Source: Nitzschia sp. pyKryTriq1
Lineage: Eukaryota; Bacillariophyta; Bacillariophyceae; Bacillariales; Bacillariaceae
Assembly (NCBI GenBank): GCA_956465555.1
Contig: OY101122.1
Span: 1,499,001 to 1,563,000 of the forward strand
DNA: 64,000 bases
Direction of reading: 5' to 3'
Shown: positions 11,446 to 22,510 of the stretch, piece after piece
Position numbering within the stretch: the stretch's first letter is position 1
How the letters are laid out: every line of letters begins with the position of its first letter
The notes under the pieces: model-generated
The model's database searches: none
What the model was told of the DNA's origin: nothing
The model's input: the letters and a program-made list of their open reading frames with translations, nothing else
Position numbers and translations under genes: made by a program

Positions 11446-14372
11446 TTACCGGAGCATCCCAGAGATATCAGATGCAGTCTTATGTCTCTGTCTGCGTGGC
11501 CGGCCACTGCGCTTGGTCGCATCGGCGACCTGCTTGGTCTGAAGTTGATCAATTTCGGGAGACGCCTCAACAGGAGGTGGGACCGGACTCTTCACGGCAA
11601 TAGGTCCAACCCGTTCCTCCCCGTGTGTTTTGGTATAGTGTTCAGATTTTGTCTCCAATGATCCGACTTTTACAGTATCGTCGGCCTTCCCTCGCCTCAT
11701 CACAAGGCTTGCCCTCCGATCAAAGTTTCGCGTCGTGTGTTCTGTCTGTTTTCGTGGCTCTGTATCTCTATTTGCTGAGGCATCTAGCGCAGATTGGAGT
11801 TTTCTTGTCTTTTGTTTCTGGTCGAAAAGCTTTGAAGCGACCATGACGGACTGTCGGAACTCGCGATGCTTTCGATAGAGCGCCTTGTGGATTACACGTC
11901 CTGATTTCGATGCATCTCCGATTACATGCCTCAGTTCGCCAATAGCCTTGCTGGGACGAACAACACAGGGCAACGCCATCCTTATGGCTGCACTTGTTAG
12001 CTCTTCCTCGTCAAATCGATAACGCTCTTCTCCAAGGGGGGTTTCTCCGAGCGATCTTGAACGGACTCTTTTGTGTACAGTTTTGGGTAGATCTGCAGGG
12101 AAACCGATGTTTACAACCTGCTCCTTCTTCCCCATCAAATCGGGAGTCAGAGGTGGAACAAGCGGAAGCCCCAACGTGGGCAATTTCAAAGTGTCAAGAG
12201 CTGGTATATCGTCAAACTTGGCGAAAACCTGTTGCTTCGCTTGAGGGCTCATGCTACCCTCTGGGACTGCTTGAAGCAGGCTTCCTTCCATCACAAATCT
12301 CTTCGAGGGACGTTTCGGGATAGGACTAGTACTAGTTGCCTCCCTTTCCACCTTCTGCCCCTTAACAAACATTCGAAAGTCGTCATAGGTAATGCGGCCC
12401 AGAGGGCAGGAACATTCATCCAAACCATCCTGCCACATCTGACGAAGCGCCTCATCTTCTTGATCTTCCGTAGTGCCGAGAAGATCCTTCATGTCTTCAA
12501 GCGTGATGAATCTGATGGAGTCAATTGAAACGCGAATGAGATAATATTAAATGTCAACACAGCATCATCCTTGTATCACACTTACCCTTTCCGATCATAA
12601 TCGAGCCGATCAAATGCAAGCTTTAGATTTCGCTCATCAAAATTGCACTGCGATAGTCCTGCCGCGATGAATTCATGCCACCGAATCTTTGTTTCAGTTT
12701 TCCTTAGTCTCAGAGCGTTGAAAATATTTTCGACTTCGTCTTCGGTCAAAGATCCAAGTGCCCCCTCCTCTGCACTTTCCATCAACACCTGTTTCAATGT
12801 TGCCAGACTTATTTCGCCCTCGCATTCGGGGTCTACTTTCTCAAATTCTCGGCGTAAGTCAGCAATTTGCTCCGGAAGAAGCGTGAAACTTAACACTTCA
12901 CAAAGGAACTTTCGCATATCCGAGTACTCCTTGAATTCAACCAAAGCCTGGCAAAGATCTGGACTCAGATTGTGCCCATTCTCGGCATCCTTCTTGCCAA
13001 AAGTAAGTAGCCAAGGGTCACGTTGTGCCGCCCTCGCCGTGGGGCGCTGAGAAATATCTGGTTCTAGCAGCCGCTTGATGAAAGTTTTGGCTTCATCGCT
13101 TACACGATCCCAGATTTCTGCTGGTTCAAATTCAACATGGCCTTTCAGTATCTTGCTTCTAACAGAGAGTAGACTCTCTCCGTCGACGCCACCAAACGGA
13201 GTCTCGCCACTGAGTAGAAGATAGATAATCACACCGAGAGCCCATATGTCGACCTTTTCGTCGTATTGTCCGTTGATGATCTCAGGCGCAACAGTGTAGG
13301 GAGTCCCGACAGTCTCGTTCTGCAATTCTCCAGGGTGAGCAAAATGTTTTGATAGACCAAAATCGATCATTTTGAGCTCAGAATCTGCATCGGTGGAGGA
13401 AAAAAGAAAGTTTTCTAACTTCAAGTCTCGGTGAATGATGTTCTTGGAGTGTAAATACCTCACAGCTGACAACATTTGCTTTACAAGCCTAGCGCACTTC
13501 CATTCGGAATAGTGAAAGTCAGACTGCTCATCCAACCTGTCGAACAAGTCTCCTCCAGTGCAGAGCTCTTGTATCAAGAATATTTCAGACTCGTTTTCAT
13601 ATACTTCCTCCAAACGAACGATATTAGGATGGTCCAGCTGGCACATTATGCCGACTTCTTCTCGAAGTGCTTGCTGGCCTTTCTCCTCATTGATGATCAA
13701 CCCTAGATCCAAGCACTTGACAGCGTAATTCACACCTGTTTTTCGATGTGTCACTCTTCGCACGATACCAGAAACCCCAGATCCTAGCACTGGTCCATCA
13801 TGAACGCCTTCGTAAACTTCTTCGATCGGTCTTCCGTAGTCAGTCTGAGAATCGCAACGAGGATGAGAACAGATAGATTGTAATTGGAGTCGCCATACTA
13901 TTGTAGCACTAAGAATGTGCATGCTTACCTCAATCCGGACGACCCCCTTACAGAGATCTCCGTCCACAGAAATCGAATGCTTCAAATCTACAAGGTGGTC
14001 GCATGATGAAGTTCGATGGGGGGAATCCTCATCTTCCAAATTGCTACTCGATCCTCCCGACGAGTATCCAATCCTCAATCTTTTGGAACGACTGCTGGTC
14101 TTGACGGGAGAAGGAGTCGAAAACTCGTCGTTGAGCTTGACCTCATAGATCATTTGGAGGTTTTGCCGGTCTTCTGGATTCGATTCACATTCTTCTGTTT
14201 CAGAGCCTTGATCCTTGCTCTTGTGGGAAGGCGCCGCATGCGCACGAGGTGATGGGAGGACTACAGGAGTCTTGGATGATGCAACATCCCGGGCTGCTCC
14301 TGCAGCCTTGGAAACTTGAAGCGGTCCTGTCGAAACAGGATTTTCGATAGGTGCACTGGAGCAAGATCCCAT
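11446..14372 (-). CDS. Calcium-dependent protein kinase with a long C-terminal tail
   Basis: Exons 14372-13929, 13844-12586 and 12511-11446 give 922 residues. The chosen start yields MGSCSS, with Gly2 for N-myristoylation and Cys4 for palmitoylation, as in many CDPKs. The 84-base intron 13928-13845 (GTAAGC..TCTCAG) has no stop and stays in frame if retained, but would insert 28 foreign residues between VVRIE and TDYGRPIEEVY. The second intron is 12585-12512. The kinase domain has Lys191 in NYAVKCL, HRDLK at 286-290 and DFG at 309-311. Four EF-hand positions follow; three look degenerate and only DYDRKGFITLED is near consensus. A basic, low-complexity tail of about 300 residues follows, unusual for CDPKs. 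Confidence 0.9.
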
Positions 14373-15276
14373 TTTGTATAAGATAAGATACAAAGATGAT
14401 GGGTCTACTAGCTAGTAGTAAAATTTAGAATTGATGGATCCTTTTGAACGATTGACAGCCACGGAGGAGGAGATGATTTTGAAGTCAAATGTTGTATTAG
14501 CTGCAGGAGGACAATGATTCTCGTCTTCTTCCCTCTTCCGTACTTACTGATGAAAAGAAGAACTAAACGACTATTATCTACTGTATTATGATGGATGTGA
14601 GAAGAAGATGGAAGATGTTGCGAGATGAGTGTTCGGGTTTCTTGGTTCCGTTTCCCTGCCAAAAAAGCGCCTTAAAATAGGGAAAAAACGCTTGTTCATC
14701 AGATACGAAACGATTTATGAAGGAATTATGGCGTTAAAAACGAAAAACGTTCAAATAGAGAAGACAGCGCCTGCCTCGTTTCCAGGGTTATTTACCTCTG
14801 CTCGGTTCAGTTTGGTTCCTGATGGTGGTTTGCAGAGAGAGCAAGGATCGCGATGATGCGTGCAAAGCGCGCACCGCCAACGCAAAAAACTATGATATTC
14901 ATACAGTACATACATAGACTACGCACGAGACGACGACGACGACGACGACTAGCTCGAATTTGAGAAGTCTGACAGTAAACAGAGCCGAGAGGCGAACCAA
15001 AACCGCGCTGCTCGCTGAATGAACCAGGGAAAAATTATTTACCCCTGCGCTGAACAACAAACAAGAAACAGGCCTTATTTCATGATGAGTCTTTTTCACT
15101 TGTCACACCTTTACCTTTCACTTCCTGCCTCCTGTCTGAGCTTCACGAACCCTGCTGAAGAATCCTGACTGTCGTATTGCCGATGTACTCGTAAAAATAC
15201 GACACATGGCATCACGAGACAGGATAGAGTATTCTTCTTGTATTCCTCCAGTTGTTGACGTCCGAGATTTTCTCAA
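14373..15276. other. Divergent spacer between the kinase and the DHHC gene
   Basis: This 0.9-kb spacer must hold two divergent promoters. No gene is seen. Two direct copies of a TTATTTACC(T/C)CTGC motif lie at about 14788 and 15034, and a related inverted pair occurs near 18969-19007. A GAC trinucleotide run lies at about 14930-14948. Confidence 0.45.
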
Positions 15277-16305
15277 ATGGATGTCGAAGACAATGTCAAG
15301 ATCGGTCAGTCGCCACCATCAAGTCTTCATGGACCCACTATCATTGATGCGCTAGAAGAAAAAGAAGCTCTGGATGTTCTCGAAAATCATGATGAGTACA
15401 CCGGTCGAAGTTTCCTCCCAAAAATTCAAAACACACTTTTCAAGCCCCCCCAGAACGAGAACGAGCCCGAAAATAAGACGGCTCTCGACTGTGGAATGTC
15501 CAGTCTCATTGTCGACATTTCCAAGCTTCCTCCTCTAGCGAATCCCAATTATTCCATGATACGACAAGAGTCAAATGTGGGAATAACGGTGGTACTGTTC
15601 CTTTCGTTGGCCTTTATTGGAGTGACGCATGGAATCTCCTTGGCGGCAGTGGGCGGGATAGAAAAACACAGCCCGACATGGTGGACCTTTTTCATCTTAG
15701 TCTATGGTGAAACTGGAATTGCCTTACTCTGTCTCCTAGGACTCATGCTGGTAGATCCAGGAGTTGTGAAACGCTCTCCCGAGAATTGCTTTCCTATTCC
15801 AATGCAATGCGAGGCATGGATACAAGCTCACGTCGACGACGACGCACCAAAAGTCGAACCCCCCCCTGAATATTACATCGCCTCTTCTAACCCATCTACT
15901 CCTGGCGATACCTACTGCCGAAGATGCTTGCTGTGGAGAAGATTCAAGCATTCAAACAAATATTTTCATTGTAGCATCTGTCAACGATGTGTGGCAGAAT
16001 TCGATCATCACTGCAGTGTATTTGGGAGGTGCATCGGAGGCACACTACTATCACGGACTGGAAACTACAAGTTCTTTGTGACGATTGTCGCCATGGGTTT
16101 CGCAGGATACTTGACCAGTATCGTGTCATTGGTATGGAGCTTGTCGCTACGATACAAACCACAAATTGCAATCCCTGTGTGCCTATTTTGTTTGTGGCTC
16201 ACGACCGGAATTCTCATGGGGAAAATATGCAATGGAGTATGCCTATCATGCCGGGCATTTGCCATTTCATGCACCAACCAACTTCGACAGCTGCTGAAGG
16301 CATAG
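15277..16305 (+). CDS. DHHC-type protein S-palmitoyltransferase
   Basis: This 342-residue membrane protein is a zDHHC palmitoyltransferase, which transfers palmitate from its own cysteine to cysteines of client proteins on endomembranes or the plasma membrane. The cysteine-rich domain at about 213-256 has the order CRRC, HCSICQRCVAEFDHHC and FGRCIG, with the catalytic DHHC at 243-246. Four hydrophobic segments are visible, about 101-126, 134-160, 265-290 and 297-320, two on each side of the cysteine-rich domain as in the family. The tail after DHHC is SVFGRCIG rather than the usual PWVNNCIG. The neighbouring CDPK has a myristoyl/palmitoyl N-terminus, but that adjacency may be chance. Confidence 0.9.
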   Translation: MDVEDNVKIGQSPPSSLHGPTIIDALEEKEALDVLENHDEYTGRSFLPKIQNTLFKPPQNENEPENKTALDCGMSSLIVDISKLPPLANPNYSMIRQESNVGITVVLFLSLAFIGVTHGISLAAVGGIEKHSPTWWTFFILVYGETGIALLCLLGLMLVDPGVVKRSPENCFPIPMQCEAWIQAHVDDDAPKVEPPPEYYIASSNPSTPGDTYCRRCLLWRRFKHSNKYFHCSICQRCVAEFDHHCSVFGRCIGGTLLSRTGNYKFFVTIVAMGFAGYLTSIVSLVWSLSLRYKPQIAIPVCLFCLWLTTGILMGKICNGVCLSCRAFAISCTNQLRQLLKA

Positions 16306-16971
16306 CAGGCGGTACTAATTATTAGGGATGAAGAAAGGGCAATCAATCCAGTCTTCCTTCGCCAAAGCCAAACGGGTACATCAGGACGAGAAGATGTTGC
16401 ACAATCGATGTTACCTTACAGATATAATTAATGTCGATGATATGACAACATGATGCAAACGAGCACGCACACAGTAGGATACCTTGCACGAGTACGAAGA
16501 AGGAAAAATAATCATCATCTATTACCATACCGGTACAGTACGAGTACCGTACCGTATCATCTTTCATGCATCGTCGGCACGAAGTTATATAAACATGAAA
16601 ATATTGCTTTCGTAACAATCGTACTGTACCACCAGGATCAGTACATAGAATGGACAGATACGATTTCAGATGGACACACTCGCCTGGCCAGCATCCGAGC
16701 GAGCGCGCGTACACCAGAAGGCATGCATGAAGGCGCGTTTATGTACTGGTACCAGTACCAGTACCTGGTACCGTACCGGGACGTCAGAGACAAAGGCCAT
16801 CAAAATTTTGGGGGCGATTGATGAACGGTTGGGTCGTGGATACGATCGCCTCAAACTTGCTAAAATAATATCTCTCATGACAACAAAAGGTACCAATTCA
16901 CGTACCGGTACCGGTAGTAAGCAACAAGCGTGGATCATTTTTCTTGACTTCTTCAAAGGAACAAAAGAAAG
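16306..16971. repeat. Spacer with three GTAC-rich patches
   Basis: GTAC-type palindromes cluster at about 16530-16560, 16738-16790 (tact-ggtacc-agtacc units) and 16890-16920 (GTACCGGTACCGGTA). Overlapping frames through this stretch translate to repetitive, compositionally odd peptides and were not called. Confidence 0.6.
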
Positions 16972-17298
16972 ATGGGATTCTTCCAACGATCTACCAAGGT
17001 TGCGCAACAGGAAGCTACTAGCGTGAAAGAAGTCGGCTTTTCTTCCAGCAGTCCCTCAACGAATAATGTGGCCACTATTCGGGAACGGATGTCCAGAGTT
17101 GCCACGAAAGATCGGCCAGCACCAAAGCCCAAGCCCAAACCAGAACCAGAACCTCCCAAAGCGCCCACCAAAAGGGAAAAGAAGAAGATGCGAAAGGAGG
17201 ATAAGAAAGAACTTGTGAAGAAAAAGGAGGAGCGATCCACCAAGATTCAAGCTCTTCTGGCGATGCGGCAAGCAAACTCCCCACTCAGCTCTTACTGA
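16972..17298 (+). CDS. Small basic protein with a KPKPEPEP tract, unknown
   Basis: The 108-residue frame starts MGFFQRSTKV and has a proline/lysine/glutamate tract (PKPKPKPEPEPPKAP) followed by a very basic helix-prone region (KREKKKMRKEDKKELVKKKEE). It matches no family I recognise. The orderly codon use and the convergent position next to the trigger-factor gene argue for a real gene, while the short length and low complexity argue against. A second residue Gly would allow myristoylation. Confidence 0.4.
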   Translation: MGFFQRSTKVAQQEATSVKEVGFSSSSPSTNNVATIRERMSRVATKDRPAPKPKPKPEPEPPKAPTKREKKKMRKEDKKELVKKKEERSTKIQALLAMRQANSPLSSY

Positions 17299-17381
17299 GC
17301 ACAACCAGTGCCTTGTGGATTGTGGCCTAAATAAATCGAGATGTTCGCAATTTATAGTCAGTAAAGTTTGACACTATCTTT

Positions 17382-18106
17382 TTATACAGATTCTGCTTCC
17401 ACGTCAATTACCCCAGAATCCGCTGCTTTCGGTTCTGCGTCTGACACTAGCTCGGGATCAAAGATTGCTTGGAATGTAGCTGTAAACTGAATGTTGTCAC
17501 CTAGTTTGTATCCCTTTGCAATCTCAGGGATATCCTCCTTCACTTCGACTTCTCCGTCACTTCCAGGGATTGATTTTAAACCGTAAGCATTTACCGCTGA
17601 CTGTACCGTTTGGATGATCCCCTCCTGCACTGCGAATCCCCGAATTTGTGGCATGGCGTACGGTGGAACTTGGCCCTATCATTGCAACATCAAAAAACCC
17701 GTTAAGTTAGACCTTCCAGAATCTCACGTCCATCATTTCAATCAGAGTTATCGTAAAAACCTACCTTTCGGAATCCAGGGAAATCTGCCTTTTTGGCAGC
17801 ATCCTTCAAAACTCGTGTATTCAGTTCCTTGATCAGGGCCCCTTGGGCTGAAGCGGTCAGCCAGAATTTGAACACCGGTCCATTTTCATTCTTTACTCCT
17901 GTTGCTTCTCCCATGTTCTTCATACGAGAACCCTCCATGGTCTTTACAGCCGGTACTTCCTCGCCCCCTTCAGGCTCGGGTTTCAATTCGACGGCAGCAT
18001 TCAAAGCGAAGGTTCTTGTGCCGCCGGCAAAGACATTCGGAGCAAACGCCGAGACTCTTTCGACCAACAATAGTGCCGCTGCTACGGTGAAGATGGAAAG
18101 TCGCAT
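17382..18106 (-). CDS. Plastid-targeted trigger-factor N-domain protein
   Basis: Two exons (18106-17765, 17675-17382) with an 89-base intron give 211 residues. The junction rebuilds the ribosome-docking signature of trigger factor, FPGFRKGQVP. The N-terminus is a hydrophobic signal peptide ending VSAFAPNVF; a signal peptide followed by an ASAFAP-like motif with Phe at the cleavage point directs proteins to the complex plastid of diatoms. Only the N-terminal ribosome-binding domain is present, whereas bacterial trigger factor has about 430 residues with a PPIase domain and a C-domain. Plants also have a stand-alone N-domain form. It probably acts on nascent chains of plastid ribosomes. Confidence 0.85.
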
Positions 18107-19944
18107 GTTGTTGATTGGTCAAAGTAAATAGCTTTTATTATTAGTCCGCCAATGGAGAAGTTAGTTGATGGTCGTCGGCCGTGGGGTTGTTGGTGTTGGG
18201 TGGTGTTGGGTGATGGTGTTTGTTAAAGTTCTGATACCACTCGTGACTCGTCACGTGTCTCAACTCAATATCTCCGCTCAGATATACTTATACTTGTTAC
18301 TACTACTGTGTGATCAAATACAGCAGTCACAATCCAGAATACGCTCGTCAGTATATCCCTTTTCGAATTGTGAGCTAAAGTAAATTAATTCTATTCTACC
18401 TTTTGTCGTTTCATCCTGACTTCACGAATAGAATAAGATCATCCAAGACTAACTTGTCATAGATCTTCAGTTCACTTTATCTCCTTTCCAACACATATCG
18501 TCGATCTGATCTTACTTTGTTTCCAATCCGGTCTCACTTTTGTATTCCAAGATCACAATCAGTTTAGTTCATATATCTTGATCATAGCATCCGAATCGAT
18601 TAAATCAGTAGATTCAAGTCCCGAGTGAATCTCCAGTATATTGTATGACTCGTTTGATACGCCCGGTCGGATCCCATCCGACCTCGCTCATTGTCTAATC
18701 ATACATCAATCCGAACTTCGCCCATCTCGCGTTAGGACCAATCAATTCATTTAGATGAGTTCGCGAGTAGTGCCCGTATACTTCAAGTTGGCATTTTGTT
18801 TCCGTTATCGAACCGTTTCTCATCGTCTGCACTTCATCCGTCGGGTCTCTCCGTGTTTGACTCTTCCGACATAAGTGCATCTTCAACAGGTGTTGATGGT
18901 GCGTTTGTTGATCGCAGTCGGCAGTCGACTGACGTTTTTGCCTCCAATAAAATAATAAAGTCGTGAGCAGGGGTAAATAAGACGACTCTTATTTTTTATT
19001 ACCCCTGAAGTGAGTCATCTTTTTGAGGTCGAACGAGTTGTCCTCAACGTCAGCAGCAAAGTAGAGTCGTCTGCTTGTCGTCCGTTGATGAAGATGCACC
19101 CCATACATATCCAATCTATAGAATAGGCAAATCCAATCTCTAAAATTACTTAACGATTCTATGTCCTAAGCGACTCTGACACGCCAGCAACAAAATAAAA
19201 CGTGATTCACCAGTGACACAAATTTTCACCATTTTTGAGCCTCCAAACCGCTCCATATCCAACCCAAATGGGCTCGAAGATGGCCCAAAACGACGCTTTC
19301 CACCAACTCGGTTTTTCAACAATCCCGACGCAATACTTCCATGATGCTTGCCATCCATCATCTCCTCCAGCATACAACCTCAGAACCTCATTTCCCATGG
19401 TTCCACACCAAGTTGGTTCATGGCGGCTTCTCGCTCTTGATCCACGGTGTCCATTTCGGCGGTATCGTCATCAGAGCTTTCATCAACGATATGCCCATTC
19501 GGTGGGTCCTCCATGAGAAGTGATCGGATCGGTCACATTTTACCGAAGAAAGGGATGACAGACGGAAAAAGGACGAAAAGGGAGGAGAAGAACAAACAGA
19601 CGCCGCAGACACGACAGACACTAACCATTGGATATATCATAAAAAGTATTCGGATATGGAGAATCCTGAATGTTCGCTTATCCATTGGATATGCAAAAGA
19701 CGCGATGAAGATGAGCCAAGGATGAGCCAACCACCAAACACGCTGTTCGAAAATGGCGGGCGCGGTACCTGGTACCCCCCCGCCGGTATCAATACCAGGT
19801 ACGTACCTACCGTACTGTGTTTTGTACCGCTGTGCGTAATGTAGTGGGTATTGCTATGTTCACAAAAGTCATATTCGTTCCTCCTCCGCTTTGCCATTCA
19901 CACCACATACCGGTACATAGTTAGAAGAACAAAAGAAAAACACC
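18107..19944. other. Long spacer with inverted repeats and possible coding relics
   Basis: No confident gene lies in these 1.8 kb. A perfect 8-base stem hairpin (GGTCGGAT, loop CCC, ATCCGACC) is at 18665-18683. An inverted repeat with CAGGGGTAA facing TTACCCCTG lies at 18968-19006. On the minus strand, 19514-19383 reads as an acidic peptide beginning MEDPPNGHIVDESSDDD with believable codon use but only about 44 codons. GTAC-type sequence is at about 19765-19825 and 19905-19920, just before the helicase gene. Confidence 0.45.
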
Positions 19945-21303
19945 ATGCCTAAAAACAACAGCAAAGAAAAGCGTTCCAACCGCAAGGATGCCCCCTACGA
20001 ACACGACCAGAAGAAGGGGGAAAAGGACGATCGGCGCCGCAAACCACGTTCCGTCGGCGATACAGCGCCAGTGTCGAGCTTTGACGAAATGAACCTCAAG
20101 CCGGATCTACTCAAAGGAGTATACGCCTATGGTTTTGAGAAGCCAAGCGCAATTCAGCAGCGAGCGATTCGACCCATCGTACGGGGTAGAGACGTGATTG
20201 CTCAAAGTCAAAGTGGAACGGGAAAGACGGCTGTATTTTCTATCTCCGCCTTGCAGCTCCTTGATGAGACGTCGAGAGATGCACAAGTATTGGTCTTGTC
20301 ACCGACTCGAGAGCTGGCCGAACAGTCCCAGCGAGTTATACAATCTCTTGGTGACTTTATGAATGTAAGCAAAGAAATCGTCGTTGATCGAACATTGCAG
20401 TACCAGTAGAGTAGACTACTGCGACCTTTCTTCGCCTCACATGCCATTATTATTTGCTTCCAAAAGGTGAATTGCCACGCTTGCATTGGTGGTAAATCCT
20501 TGGGTAATGATATGAAAGAATTGGAACGGGGTGGGGTTCAGATTGTCTCGGGGACACCGGGACGTGTGTATGACTTGATTAGAAGGAATGCTTTGCAGAT
20601 GTCCAATCTAAAGGCGATCATTCTGGACGAGGCCGATGAGATGCTCAATCGAGGATTTAAGGATCAGATTTACGATATTTACCGATTTTTACCGCCATCC
20701 TGTCAAGTTGTATTGATGAGTGCGACTCTCCCACCCAACGTTTTGGATATGACTCGGAAATTTATGAATGATCCGGTGAAGATTCTTGTCAAGCGAGACG
20801 AGTTGACGTTGGAGGGAATTTCGCAATTCTATATTTCGGTGGAAAAGGAAGAATGGAAGTTTGACACCCTCTGTGATCTCTACGATACATTGACAATCAC
20901 ACAGGCTGTTATCTTTTGCAACACGAAACAGAAGGTGGATTGGCTATCGGAGAAGATGCGGGAAAACAATTTCACGGTATCCAGTATTCACGGAGACATG
21001 GACCAAGATTCACGAGACAAGGTCATGGAGGAATTTCGATCGGGAAGCTCCAGGGTATTAATCGCCACTGATTTATGGGGGCGTGGTATTGATGTTCAAC
21101 AGGTTTCCTTGGTGATTTGCTACGACCTGCCAACCAATCGTGAATTGTACATCCACCGTATTGGGCGGTCAGGTCGATTCGGTCGAAAGGGTGTTGCCAT
21201 CAATTTTGTACGGACCGAGGACGAGAGCCTGTTGAAAGATATTGAATCATTTTACAGGACTCAAATCAATGAAATGCCGGCGAATGTGGGCGACTTGCTA
21301 TAA
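19945..21303 (+). CDS. DEAD-box RNA helicase, eIF4A-III/FAL1-like
   Basis: Exons 19945-20364 and 20467-21303 (intron 102 bases, GTAAGC..AAAAG) encode 418 residues. The junction gives [16 protein letters not shown], continuous with the family. All helicase motifs are present: the Q motif ([13 protein letters not shown]), [28 protein letters not shown], and in the second RecA domain [18 protein letters not shown] and [24 protein letters not shown]-like sequence and the length point to eIF4A-III, the exon-junction-complex core helicase, rather than translation eIF4A-I. The N-terminal tail (residues 1-45) is highly charged. Confidence 0.93.
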
Positions 21304-21676
21304 TCCGTTATCACGATACATACTATCTTTCGGCATGGTTCATGGACGCGACAAACGCCGTAGGTAGGCACCACTAAGAAGTATACAATTTTCAAAGATC
21401 AGTCCCATATTGGCATGAGGTATCATTTCGATGATCAAGATGACACCGATTTGTCTCTTGAAGACTGTGGTGGTAAAAATTAGGCACAATGCTTGGAATG
21501 AATCTAGCGAGGATGAAGATGAACCAAAGCCACTGGATGTCGTCTTCGATTAGCACGCGACTTGGCAATGACACGCTCAAGGCAGGTTTGATGACTCGGT
21601 TGAGGCGGGAATGTGGCTTTTGTCGCATAGGTAGTGTTCGATCACCGTGTTCGGTTCTTCTTGTGAAGATATTTTA
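21304..21676. other. Convergent spacer, nothing recognised
   Basis: The helicase and RCC1 genes converge here. I see no gene or clear repeat. The spacer presumably holds both 3' ends, and a further 3' exon of the RCC1-like gene cannot be excluded. Confidence 0.4.
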
Positions 21677-22510
21677 TCAATTATCTCGACCGATCAAACC
21701 GGCCTGTGTTGCACGGGCAATGCATGCCCGAATCCCTTCATTCACCATAGTTGTCCGACACTTTCCTGCTTGATTCCGTACACTCCCTACGGCGTCCAAA
21801 GTTAAGGAACATTTTTGGATGGCGCATACGGCAGAAAGGAGTACGCCATCTTTGCCTTCGGAAAGTGTCTTGGATTTGACCGGAGCCGACACGTAGGGTT
21901 TGCCAACGAGGCCCAATTGTCCATCCCCGCCTTTTCCAAATGCATACACATCTCGGCGATTGGAAGCCAAGACTAGCGTATGATCTCCACCCAGGGCTAC
22001 ATCGCGAATTGTCAAGCTAGCGCTATTTACCACCGATTTCAGCTTCATCAACTCATGGACTGAATTGGACAAAACAAATCGATCTTGCCAAAGCTTGCCG
22101 TCAATCCAAGTGTACCCCGAACTGCCGCCATTGGCTGAACCCAATCCTAGTTGTTGCCACCGATCACATCCCGCCATCCATAGCTGGCCATCTTGGTCCA
22201 ACAGTGCTGAATGCCCTGTACCTACGGAGCATCCGTGACTACAAAATGCTCTGGTGACCCGAACAGGGATCGGAATCTGCCCAGGGTGCTTGCTTGGACT
22301 GGTGTTGGCGGAAGAAGATGATTCACGCCCCAGCTGTCCGACAGCATTGGATTTTCCCCAAGAGTAAGCACTACCATCAGCAGTGATGCCAATGGAGTGT
22401 CGTGTACCAGTGGTCACTGTCGTAAAAGGTGGATGTCGGGTGGACGGAGACGACGTCTGGCTCCCCGTTACATTGCCGTCACCTTCCTCCCCCTTGTGCG
22501 GCGATGACAT
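21677..22510 (-). CDS. RCC1-repeat protein
   Basis: The 277-residue frame has RCC1-type blade motifs: TTGTRHSIGITADGSAYSWG, VGTGHSALLDQDGQLWMAG and ALGGDHTLVLASNRRDVYAFG, each followed by an LG segment such as GQLG or QLGLG. RCC1 itself is a seven-bladed propeller acting as Ran GEF; this protein has about four recognisable blades, so it is shorter than a full propeller. The last 45 residues lose the repeat pattern, which could mean a divergent tail or an unrecognised 3' intron beginning near LTLDA. A Ser/Thr-rich, probably disordered leader of about 28 residues precedes the first blade. The specific partner is unknown. Confidence 0.8.
   Translation of the reverse strand: MSSPHKGEEGDGNVTGSQTSSPSTRHPPFTTVTTGTRHSIGITADGSAYSWGKSNAVGQLGRESSSSANTSPSKHPGQIPIPVRVTRAFCSHGCSVGTGHSALLDQDGQLWMAGCDRWQQLGLGSANGGSSGYTWIDGKLWQDRFVLSNSVHELMKLKSVVNSASLTIRDVALGGDHTLVLASNRRDVYAFGKGGDGQLGLVGKPYVSAPVKSKTLSEGKDGVLLSAVCAIQKCSLTLDAVGSVRNQAGKCRTTMVNEGIRACIARATQAGLIGRDN

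Noticed and set aside
18695-18886. 63-codon antisense frame in the 18-20 kb spacer
   Set aside because: Too short and without recognisable motifs; may be part of an old relic but cannot be supported.
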